Assembly: GCA_903870185.1 (NCBI GenBank)
Contig: CAIQCE010000163.1
Span: 1 to 5,953 of the forward strand
Source of the DNA: an uncultured Gammaproteobacteria bacterium
GTDB lineage: Bacteria; Pseudomonadota; Gammaproteobacteria; Coxiellales; Coxiellaceae
Direction: 5' to 3'
DNA length: 5,953 nucleotides
Positions 1 through 5,824 of the stretch are shown here, piece by piece (the first letter of the stretch is position 1; each line of letters begins with the position of its first letter). A program made the position numbers and the translations under genes. The notes under the pieces are model-generated. The model was not told the DNA's origin. It worked only from the letters and a program-made list of their open reading frames with translations, and ran no database searches.

Positions 1-1514
1 CCAGACGACGCACTGACGAGGCCTTGAGGAGTTATGAAGAAGCGCTGCGCTTGGATCCTCGTTATGTCCATGCTCATAATGGCAAGGGCGCTGTCTTAAA
101 TGCCTTAGGCCGGAAGGAGGAGGCCTTGAGGAGTTATGAAGAAGCGCTGCGCTTGGATCCTCGTTATGTCCATGCTCAAAACAACAGAGCGAGTCTTTTA
201 GCAACCCTATCAGAACAACGTAGGGTAGAAGCGGCTCTCTTGGCAGAACGTAACGCGGCAGCAGCGCGTCAGAAAGTGGCGGATGAGGTAGCAAAAGGTC
301 ATGCGTTTTATGCTAGCGGTTCTTATCCAGAGGCGTTGAGTTGTTATGATGCAGCCCTGCGACTTGATCCCGGGAATGCTGTGGCTCAAAGCAGTAAAAC
401 GCCTATCTTAGAGGAGTTGGAAGAAGACCGCAAGGAAACTGCTCTCTTACAAGAAAGCAAGAAAGCGGCTCGCTTGGAGAAGCGCAAAAAAGCCGCTCTC
501 TTGAAAAAAGCTAAGAAAGCCGAAGAACACGAGAAAGGATCTACCGCTGCGGCAGGAGGAGCCGGAGGAGCAGGAGGAGGAGCCAAATCACCGGCCGCCC
601 CCGACTCAGCTTTTGTCTTAATTCCGTATAGGGAACTCGAATTTAGCGCTAAATTTAGTAAAGAGTTAGGAAGAGGTAGCTTTGGGGTGGTCCATCGAGC
701 CAGATGGCGTTACATAGATGTGGCAGTGAAACAACTGCTAGCACCGAGTCTCACTGCCAGCACACTGGCTAAATTTGAAGAAGAAGCCAGGCATCATGGG
801 CGCCTACGTCATCCGAATATTGTGACACTGTATGGAGCGTGCTTAGAAGCCGCTAAATATTGTTTAGTGATGGAATTAATGCCTGGAGGATCACTCTTTG
901 ACGTCTTGCACAATGGTAAAGCCCTTCCCTGGGCCTTACGCCTGCAGATTGCCAAAGACATTGTGATAGGCTTAAGTCATTTACACTCTCAAAGGATTAT
1001 CCACCGAGATTTAAAGAGCTTGAACGTACTCTTAGATGGCCGGATGCGTGCAAAGCTCTGTGATTTTGGCTTAGCGACGGTCAAAACTGAAACCTTAAGC
1101 ACCAGTACTATGGCTAAACCCAAATCGGAGGGTGCTTCGGGTAAAGCAAAATCGCGGGTAGGTACTATACCGTGGATGGCGCCGGAATTATTTAAGCGAG
1201 GTGGGAAACACACGGAACAAAGTGATATATATGCTTTAGGGATAGTGCTGTGGGAGCTTGCGAGTCGTAAAATTCCGTTTTCGGAGGCGAGTAATGAAAC
1301 GGTGTTAATAAAATGGATTGAAGACGGTGAGAAGGAGACGATTCCGGAAGACACCCCACCAGGTGTGGCAAGTCTTATAGGGCGCTGTTGGGCGCAACGC
1401 GCTGCGGAACGTCCGTTGTCGGCCGAAGTTATTCGTGGGCTTGCTGAGGCAGAAGCCTCCCCCGCGGCGGCAGCAGGAGCCGGTGCTTCTATTGGGTATA
1501 AAATGTTTAGTTAG
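1..1514 (+). CDS. TPR-repeat TKL-like serine/threonine protein kinase (5' partial)
   Basis: The frame is open to the left edge (first full codon at 3), so the true start lies upstream. Residues here count Leu at position 24 as 1. Two near-identical TPR units (about 1-53) and a third (about 88-121, with EALSCYDAALRLDP) are followed by a Lys/Ala-rich charged helix (135-172), a Gly/Ala linker (175-193) and a kinase domain (about 204-475). Visible kinase elements are the glycine loop GRGSFGVV (216-223), VAVK Lys236, LRHPNIV (261-267), HRDLKSLN (catalytic Asp329, Lys331, Asn334), DFG (347-349) and GTIPWMAPE (380-388). HRDLKSxN with GTxxWMAPE is typical of the tyrosine-kinase-like (TKL) group, common in amoebae and plants; phosphorylation of Ser/Thr in a protein partner recruited by the TPRs is inferred. 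All key residues are present, so it should be active. No membrane segment is seen. Base composition is richer in G+C than the genes at 3245-5735, which suggests transfer. A secreted effector role is possible but unproven. Confidence 0.9.
   Translation, partial: RRRTDEALRSYEEALRLDPRYVHAHNGKGAVLNALGRKEEALRSYEEALRLDPRYVHAQNNRASLLATLSEQRRVEAALLAERNAAAARQKVADEVAKGHAFYASGSYPEALSCYDAALRLDPGNAVAQSSKTPILEELEEDRKETALLQESKKAARLEKRKKAALLKKAKKAEEHEKGSTAAAGGAGGAGGGAKSPAAPDSAFVLIPYRELEFSAKFSKELGRGSFGVVHRARWRYIDVAVKQLLAPSLTASTLAKFEEEARHHGRLRHPNIVTLYGACLEAAKYCLVMELMPGGSLFDVLHNGKALPWALRLQIAKDIVIGLSHLHSQRIIHRDLKSLNVLLDGRMRAKLCDFGLATVKTETLSTSTMAKPKSEGASGKAKSRVGTIPWMAPELFKRGGKHTEQSDIYALGIVLWELASRKIPFSEASNETVLIKWIEDGEKETIPEDTPPGVASLIGRCWAQRAAERPLSAEVIRGLAEAEASPAAAAGAGASIGYKMFS
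18..178 (+). repeat. Tandem TPR-coding repeat, 102-bp period, 59-bp identical copies
   Basis: Positions 18-76 and 120-178 are identical over 59 bases and are offset by exactly 102 bases, i.e. 34 codons, the length of one tetratricopeptide repeat. They encode EALRSYEEALRLDPRYVHA in both copies. Synonymous positions are identical too, which points to recent duplication or gene conversion rather than selection on protein alone. Further copies may lie upstream of the window. Confidence 0.93.
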
Positions 1515-1543
1515 TAGCCACTGTCAATAAACTAAAGCAAAGT

Positions 1544-1561
1544 TCAGCAGCTCCCGCTAAA
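1544..1561 (+). repeat. Left terminal inverted repeat of the DDE insertion sequence
   Basis: TCAGCAGCTCCCGCTAAA matches the inverse of 3130-3147 at 16 of 18 bases. It is also the left arm of a hairpin: TCAGCAGCT (1544-1552) pairs perfectly with AGCTGCTGA (1567-1575), with CCC/GGG continuing inside past a bulged A1566. The hairpin could slow transcription leaving the kinase gene, but the nearest long T-run (1592-1597) is 17 bases after the stem, so it is not a standard intrinsic terminator. Confidence 0.7.
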
Positions 1562-1703
1562 GGGGAAGCTGCTGATCTGTACTTTTGAAAGTTTTTTAGG
1601 GTAAAAAAGATCCTGGCCTCTGGACTAAAGCCATCTGAAAGTCACTGATTGTTTACGCTGAAGTTTTCCCAAGGCTATCGGTTTGGTTTGCAGCCCTAAA
1701 GCT

Positions 1704-1722
1704 GCTCCTTATCTTCAGGAGC
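1704..1722 (-). other. Stem-loop across the transposase stop codon
   Basis: GCTCCT (1704-1709) and AGGAGC (1717-1722) are perfectly complementary across a 7-base loop, and the TGA stop (1717-1715) falls at the stem edge. A neighbouring alternative pairing is GCAGC (1690-1694) with GCTGC (1701-1705). Neither is followed by a T-run on the minus strand, so termination is not claimed; the structure may simply stabilise the message end or block read-through. Confidence 0.35.
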
Positions 1723-3040
1723 TGTCTAATAGCTCTGATATCCAAATATCACGACCTCTTCCCAGAAGAACCTCATAAAGCTGTTCCCAGGTATCAATAA
1801 AAAAATGAAAGAAAAGTCCTCTCATCTTTTGCCATAGATAACTTCGTCCTCCGTATTTCACCAAAACTGCCTTAAAGGTGTTACAGGCAAATTTTTGAAT
1901 TTGGTCCATTAAAAAAGCAATAAACATTAAATACACCAATACCGTACTTAATTGATTATTCCCATGACCAAAATTGTGCTCAAACTGATAGCCTTGATTC
2001 TTCAGCGTGTTGAAAGTCTCATTCTCTATCCGCCATCGCGCTCGTCCTCCACATACTAATTGCTCTACCGTCTTTTCGTTGACTTCTAAATCCGTTATCC
2101 AACAAAAATATTTTTTGTCCCCTGACTTCCCTTCCTCTCGATACTCCAGCACCGTGACCTCGGTATCAGTATGCGTATCGTTGAGGGGTACCTGCTTCGC
2201 CCACTCGTATCGCTTTTGCTTTCCTTCCTTAACTCGCTCTAACTCAAGGTGCTTTGTGGCTCGATAAAACTCAAATAAATAACGTAAATCCTTTTCTTTA
2301 GCGGTAATAATAAAGCGTAAATCCAGTTCTTTGAGTAATTCTAGTATCACTCCGTCTGCATACAAACCATCCAAAACCACCACGATCTTTAAGTGCGGAT
2401 GAGATTGCCTTAAGCTCCTTAATAGCCGTTTTGCAGCGCTGTGCTCACAATCATTTTTACAATGGCCATCTTGCTTCGTAATAGGCTCTAAAGCGAGCGG
2501 CAATACCGTTTTTAGCTCCGGGTGCGCCAATACGGCTGACAGCATCTGGTGGTAGTAGGTCACCGTTCCATCCCGATGATGCTTCACACAACACGAGTCA
2601 CAATGTACCTCGTGTGATGAAAAATAACCGGTTCCATCGATCGGAACAAAATAATAATCACCCGCATAACAGTAACGCTCCAATAACTTTGAACGTTGCA
2701 CCAACGCCAATAATCGGTTCATCACTTTTTGAAGTTTATCGGGACTGACCTTGTCTAATCGTTCTCTAAAATAGGTATCACAGGGGGCTTGTTCAATCCC
2801 ATACAAGGCTTTCAGATTATGGCGAATCCGTCGATCTTCTGTCCGATGTTTATCAAATTGCAGTAATGATGGGTATTTTAAACCAAACAGGGCTACCCCA
2901 CTCATGAGGCAGTCCACTAAAGAAATTGTCGCCTTTCGGCTGATCGGATCCGGCACCTTTTTAAAACCCTGCCGAACGACTCTCAATAAACTGGGAAGGC
3001 ACAAGTGCTTCCTCATCTTCTTCGGTAACTTTACTTCCAT
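1715..3040 (-). CDS. DDE (IS4-like) transposase, 441 aa, intact
   Basis: This transposase is expected to cut and join the element's ends with a two-metal RNase H-fold active site. Likely catalytic residues are Asp135 (PIDGTGYFS), Asp224 (VVVLDGLYAD) and Glu339 (RWRIENETFNTLK); the last region resembles, but does not exactly match in spacing, the YREK signature of IS4-type enzymes. Between the first two acids is a Cys/His-rich stretch (Cys147, Cys150, Cys151, His154, His155) and a GHCKNDCEH motif (193-200). The N-terminal 100 residues are basic and probably bind the ends. The start is the ATG at 3040, preceded by a strong AAGGAGGT ribosome site 7 bases away. No frameshift or internal stop occurs, so it could be functional. 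I am confident it is a DDE transposase but do not assign a named IS family; related proteins are known from intracellular gammaproteobacteria. Confidence 0.9.
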   Translation of the reverse strand: MEVKLPKKMRKHLCLPSLLRVVRQGFKKVPDPISRKATISLVDCLMSGVALFGLKYPSLLQFDKHRTEDRRIRHNLKALYGIEQAPCDTYFRERLDKVSPDKLQKVMNRLLALVQRSKLLERYCYAGDYYFVPIDGTGYFSSHEVHCDSCCVKHHRDGTVTYYHQMLSAVLAHPELKTVLPLALEPITKQDGHCKNDCEHSAAKRLLRSLRQSHPHLKIVVVLDGLYADGVILELLKELDLRFIITAKEKDLRYLFEFYRATKHLELERVKEGKQKRYEWAKQVPLNDTHTDTEVTVLEYREEGKSGDKKYFCWITDLEVNEKTVEQLVCGGRARWRIENETFNTLKNQGYQFEHNFGHGNNQLSTVLVYLMFIAFLMDQIQKFACNTFKAVLVKYGGRSYLWQKMRGLFFHFFIDTWEQLYEVLLGRGRDIWISELLDSS

Positions 3041-3047
3041 CCTGAAT

Positions 3048-3055
3048 ACCTCCTT
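3048..3055 (-). promoter_or_regulatory. Transposase ribosome-binding site inside a hairpin
   Basis: Read on the minus strand, AAGGAGGT is a near-perfect Shine-Dalgarno sequence 7 bases before the ATG at 3040. Its AAGG half (3052-3055) forms part of a perfect palindrome, CCTTCA-GTG-TGAAGG at 3052-3066 on the plus strand. In the mRNA this would be a 6-bp stem with a 3-base loop that partly hides the site. Confidence 0.75.
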
Positions 3056-3129
3056 CAGTGTGAAGGCAAAGTTTACGAAAAATAATTTTTTAGTCCAGTT
3101 AAAATCCTTTAAATATAACCCTTTCCGCG

Positions 3130-3147
3130 TTCAGCGGGAACTGCTGA
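3130..3147 (-). repeat. Right terminal inverted repeat of the DDE insertion sequence
   Basis: On the plus strand this is TTCAGCGGGAACTGCTGA, the inverse of the left repeat with two mismatches. It contains its own small palindrome, TCAGC (3131-3135) with GCTGA (3143-3147). It lies about 90 bases upstream of the transposase start. Confidence 0.7.
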
Positions 3148-3186
3148 GCATTTAATATGCATGATCTTCGTCATAATTTGAATTAG

Positions 3187-3214
3187 TTGTTTTTCCCCAT
3201 GAAAAAGCTATCAT
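3187..3214 (+). promoter_or_regulatory. Weak promoter candidate for the sensor kinase-nudC operon
   Basis: TTGTTT (3187-3192) is separated by 16 bases from TATCAT (3209-3214), which matches the -10 consensus at 5 of 6 positions; the -35 match is poor (TTG only). Transcription would start about 25 bases before the ATG at 3245. It is the best sigma-70-like pair I see in the 97-base gap between the insertion sequence and the gene. The right end of the insertion sequence might instead supply an outward promoter. Confidence 0.3.
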
Positions 3215-3230
3215 GGCTAAGCCTTTTCAT
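3199..3230 (+). promoter_or_regulatory. Imperfect palindrome upstream of the sensor kinase (possible operator)
   Basis: ATGAAAA (3199-3205) pairs with TTTTCAT (3224-3230); after an A/C mismatch, GCT (3207-3209) pairs with AGC (3220-3222). The palindrome spans the -10 candidate and ends 14 bases before the start codon. It is not followed by a T-run, so it is not a terminator. A protein operator or a leader hairpin are both possible; no partner is identified. Confidence 0.35.
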
Positions 3231-3244
3231 AAATAAGCCGATTT

Positions 3245-4828
3245 ATGACTCACCATCCTGAAATTGATATTAGCCCCTATATTCAAGCCATCGCTGAAAA
3301 AAGCCGGGATGTCTTCTGGATTAGAAGTACCGACTATGGAAAACAACTTTATATCAGCCCTGCTTTTGAAATCATTTGGGGGAGGAGCCGGGAAGAACTT
3401 TACAATCATCCTGAGCGCTGGGAAACCTATTTAATCCCCGATGATTCTGAACGGCTTCGAGAGAGTGTTCAAAAACGAAATCCAAAAGCATTGCCAACAG
3501 ATATTTTCAATGAATGGTATCGAATCACACGCCCAGATGGAGAAATTCGGTGGCTCAAAGACCAAAGCTTTCCCATTTATGACCTCAGCGGGAATCACAT
3601 AGGCTTTGCTGGTATAGTCCAAGATATAACGCAAGAAAAGCAGCACGAATTTGCCTTAAAACAAGCTAAAGACTTAGCTGAAAAAGCAAGACTCGCCAAA
3701 ACTGAGTTCATTGCCAATATGAGTCATGATCTTAAAACTCCTCTACATGCGATTATTGGAATGGCTGAAATTTTAAAGATGCGGAACCCAGCAGCTGAGG
3801 AAATGGAATATCTCAATGGGATCTCAAGCTCTTCTCAAGTCATTCTTAAATTAATCAATGATATTCTTAATTTTTCAAGCATCCAGGATCAAACTCGAAC
3901 CCCAACCTTTATTATTTTTAATTTAAAAAATATTATTGAAGAAGCTCTCAGCACGATCAATTTACATGCCTCACAAAAAAATATCAGTATTATTTTATCT
4001 TATCCTGATTCATTACCACATCAATTCATTGGAGATCCACAATCCATCAATCGGATTTTAATTAATTTACTGAGTAATGCGATTAAATATACGGATTCAG
4101 GTTATATCATTGTCACTGTAGATTCCGTGGAATTCAAAGATTCATTTGCGCATTTAAAAATGAGCATCGAAGATTCAGGCATTGGAATTGAAGAAGAAAA
4201 TTTACCCTATATTTTTGATCGATTTTATCGAGTCCAACATAACCATAACACCCATATCAAAGGGACTGGCCTTGGATTAGCCATCGCGAAAGAACTTGTC
4301 AAATCCTCAGGAGGAGAAATCTCGGTAAATAGTGTCAAGGGCAGCGGCTCAACCTTTAACTTTACTTTGACCTTGCAAATTTTAGAACAACAGCCCCTAA
4401 GAACACTGGGAGAAAGTTATTACTCTCGGATTCAATCGGAAGATTTGCATCTTCCTAATTCCTATCGAATACTTGTTGTTGAGGATGATTTATTCGCACA
4501 AAAAATCTCCAAAGTAATGCTGGAAAAATTGGGCTGCAAAATAGATATTGCAACCAATGGAGCAGAAGCCATTGACCTCATACACTCTAAAAATTATGAT
4601 ATTATTTTCATGGATATCGGATTACCCGATATCACTGGACTTCTGATCACAGAAAAAATACGAAACTCAGAGAACTCCAACTCCAAAACACCCATTATAG
4701 GTCTTACAGCCCAAGCCTCTAATGAAGAGAAAATTGAATGTGAAAAAATAGGAATGAATAATGTCATTTCCAAACCTGCCACTATTGTAGATTTACATAC
4801 TATTATTTTGAAATCGATAGTGCGCTAA
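3245..4828 (+). CDS. PAS-domain hybrid sensor histidine kinase with C-terminal receiver
   Basis: This is a soluble hybrid two-component sensor of 527 aa. An N-terminal PAS domain (about 10-110) with a PAC-type end (DGEIRWLKDQSFPI through GIVQDITQ, to about 130) is followed by a short helical linker and the dimerisation/phosphoacceptor helix with SHDLKTP (His161). The ATPase domain has an N-box (Asn274, Asn278, LLSNAIKYT), DSGIGI (310-315), FDRFYR (324-329) and GTGLGL (340-345). A receiver domain (about 407-525) has acidic residues Glu413-Asp415, phosphoacceptor Asp457 (FMDIGLPD), Thr488 and Lys510 (SKPA). All catalytic residues are present. No transmembrane segment or signal peptide is seen, so it should sense a cytoplasmic cue through PAS, whose ligand is unknown. 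There is no Hpt or output domain, so phosphate must pass to a separate partner not in this window. The ATG is supported by an in-frame stop 15 bases upstream; no clear ribosome site precedes it. nudC follows after one base. Confidence 0.93.
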   Translation: MTHHPEIDISPYIQAIAEKSRDVFWIRSTDYGKQLYISPAFEIIWGRSREELYNHPERWETYLIPDDSERLRESVQKRNPKALPTDIFNEWYRITRPDGEIRWLKDQSFPIYDLSGNHIGFAGIVQDITQEKQHEFALKQAKDLAEKARLAKTEFIANMSHDLKTPLHAIIGMAEILKMRNPAAEEMEYLNGISSSSQVILKLINDILNFSSIQDQTRTPTFIIFNLKNIIEEALSTINLHASQKNISIILSYPDSLPHQFIGDPQSINRILINLLSNAIKYTDSGYIIVTVDSVEFKDSFAHLKMSIEDSGIGIEEENLPYIFDRFYRVQHNHNTHIKGTGLGLAIAKELVKSSGGEISVNSVKGSGSTFNFTLTLQILEQQPLRTLGESYYSRIQSEDLHLPNSYRILVVEDDLFAQKISKVMLEKLGCKIDIATNGAEAIDLIHSKNYDIIFMDIGLPDITGLLITEKIRNSENSNSKTPIIGLTAQASNEEKIECEKIGMNNVISKPATIVDLHTIILKSIVR

Positions 4829-4829
4829 A

Positions 4830-5735
4830 GTGAATTCAATATCTGCTCCTCTATTTTCGAAAAACAAACTTAATCGAATGGATAAGCTTCGAAGCTCCAT
4901 CGATGAGCTTCTAAAAATTACACCAAAACCTCAAATGCGTTTTATATTAATCTCAAATGGAAATCTTCTATTAAAAAATAATGAAATCGATTATTTATTC
5001 ACCCATGATGAAGTTGAATCCCTGAAAATCCCTAATATTCAATCGATTTTTTTAGGAATCCATGAATCCATTTATTACTTCACTCAATCACTCAACCTTC
5101 CAGAAATCCATTCACTTAAAACAACTGATTTACGATCATTTGCCAATTCAAATCTATATCAAGAAGAAGAAATGGGCATGGCTGCACAAGCAGTTAGTAT
5201 AAGCGAATGGCACAAGACACATCGTTTTTGCCCCCACTGCGGACATGAAACAGAATATGCACACGGAGGCTGGCGAAGAGATTGTATAGGATGCGAAAAA
5301 GAACACTTCCCCAGAACAGATCCCGTTGTGATTATGCTTGTTACTCATGATGATTATTGTTTATTAGGTTCAGGTAGAGATTTTTCACAAACACTATATT
5401 CCTGCTTAGCTGGCTTCATGGAGCCAGGAGAAACTATAGAGGATGCTGCACGACGAGAATTATTTGAAGAGGCTGGTATAATAGGAACAGAAGTTCATTA
5501 TATTAGCTCTCAACCTTGGCCTTTTCCTTTTAGTTTGATGATAGGAGTTCATGTAAAAGCAAGTAATATGGAACTTAATATCGATCATTCTGAATTAGCA
5601 GATGCACGATGGATAAAAAAATCAGAGGTGGCTTCAGTCCTAAATGGTGCTACTGATCTAGGTTTTTTATTGCCACCTAAAATTGCAATCGCTCGAACTT
5701 TATTGGAATTTTGGGTTTCAACTTCAGCTACATAA
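4830..5735 (+). CDS. nudC: NAD(+)/NADH diphosphatase (NudC-type Nudix hydrolase)
   Basis: This enzyme hydrolyses NAD(H) to NMN(H) plus AMP; characterised NudC enzymes also remove NAD caps from RNA 5' ends. The 301-aa protein has an N-terminal Nudix-like half, a zinc ribbon (Cys134, Cys137, Cys152, Cys155 in FCPHCG...CIGC), and a C-terminal Nudix domain with an intact box: Gly195, Glu201, then REL-FEEAGI (209-217; metal-binding Glu213/Glu214). The SQPWPFP motif (227-233), diagnostic of NADH pyrophosphatases, is present. The GTG start at 4830 lies one base after the sensor kinase stop (TAAAGTG). I prefer it over ATG 4878 because the intervening residues (LFSKNKLNRMDKLRS) resemble the conserved FxGNxLDR start of longer NudC/NUDT12-type proteins. 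No Shine-Dalgarno is visible, so translation likely depends on coupling to the upstream gene. It is longer than the 257-aa E. coli enzyme. Confidence 0.93.
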   Translation: MNSISAPLFSKNKLNRMDKLRSSIDELLKITPKPQMRFILISNGNLLLKNNEIDYLFTHDEVESLKIPNIQSIFLGIHESIYYFTQSLNLPEIHSLKTTDLRSFANSNLYQEEEMGMAAQAVSISEWHKTHRFCPHCGHETEYAHGGWRRDCIGCEKEHFPRTDPVVIMLVTHDDYCLLGSGRDFSQTLYSCLAGFMEPGETIEDAARRELFEEAGIIGTEVHYISSQPWPFPFSLMIGVHVKASNMELNIDHSELADARWIKKSEVASVLNGATDLGFLLPPKIAIARTLLEFWVSTSAT

Positions 5736-5740
5736 ATGCA

Positions 5741-5773
5741 GGTTAGTGCCAAGCGAAGCGAAGCCTAACAACC
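5741..5773 (+). repeat. REP-like palindromic element after nudC
   Basis: GTTAG (5742-5746) pairs with CTAAC (5765-5769), and after a bulged T, GC (5748-5749) pairs with GC (5763-5764). The loop contains the direct motif AAGCGAAGCGAAGC. This layout, GTTAG/CTAAC arms around GCGAAGCGAAGC, is that of the repetitive extragenic palindromes scattered through many gammaproteobacterial genomes. It begins 5 bases after the nudC stop and could stabilise or end its mRNA. Confidence 0.6.
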
Positions 5774-5774
5774 C

Positions 5775-5803
5775 ATTCTTTTAGGATGCCTGACAAAAAG
5801 AAT
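5775..5803 (+). terminator. AT-rich hairpin downstream of nudC, possible weak terminator
   Basis: ATTCTTTT (5775-5782) is perfectly complementary to AAAAGAAT (5796-5803), with an inner AGG/CCT pairing (5783-5785 with 5789-5791). It is followed by CCTTGTTTTGTT, which is T-rich but not a clean T-run. It may work with the REP-like element before it to end the nudC transcript; it could also belong to the left flank or the end of the IS110 element. Confidence 0.35.
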
Positions 5804-5824
5804 AACCTTGTTTTGTTAATGAAA

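Larger units (their letters stand above)
1544..3147 (-). mobile_element. Insertion sequence with DDE transposase, about 1.6 kb
   Basis: The element is defined by a terminal inverted repeat pair: TCAGCAGCTCCCGCTAAA at 1544-1561 and, read on the minus strand, TCAGCAGTTCCCGCTGAA at 3147-3130 (16 of 18 match). A second inverted pair, CTGGACTAAA at 1620-1629 against 3098-3089, lies inside the ends and supports them as related termini. The single transposase gene is intact and fills most of the interior on the minus strand. The element sits about 30 bases after the kinase stop codon and about 97 bases before the sensor kinase start, so it disrupts no visible gene. I see no convincing target-site duplication in the flanks (AAAGT on the left, GCATT on the right), so the exact outer bases are uncertain. 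Confidence 0.72.

Noticed and set aside
24..26. TTG at 24 as the start codon of the TPR-kinase
   Set aside because: The frame stays open to the window edge and the codons before it (DEA before LRSYEEAL) continue the TPR pattern, so this is an internal leucine.
18..178. CRISPR array or mobile repeat
   Set aside because: The repeats are in-frame 34-codon TPR units with coding spacers, not short repeats with unique spacers.
386..586. Minus-strand open frame rich in Pro, Ala and Ser opposite the kinase linker
   Set aside because: Its composition is simply the reverse of the Lys/Ala and Gly/Ala codons of the kinase linker.
1530..1543. Target-site duplication flanking the DDE insertion sequence
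   Set aside because: The left flank (GCAAAGT) and right flank (GCATTTA) share only GCA, and not at matching distances from the ends.
1544..1597. Intrinsic terminator for the kinase gene
   Set aside because: The 9-bp stem is convincing, but the T-run starts 17 bases after it and the stem is explained by the insertion-sequence end.
2007..2267. Plus-strand open frame inside the transposase gene
   Set aside because: It is antisense to conserved transposase sequence, shows no recognisable domain, and is a shadow frame. The same applies to the open frames at 2904-3155 (+), 989-1354 (-), 3431-3646 (-), 4594-4782 (-) and 5154-5348 (-).
4878..4880. ATG at 4878 as the nudC start
   Set aside because: It lacks a ribosome site and would remove the LFSKNKLNR segment that resembles the conserved start of longer NudC-type proteins; the GTG at 4830 fits better with coupling.
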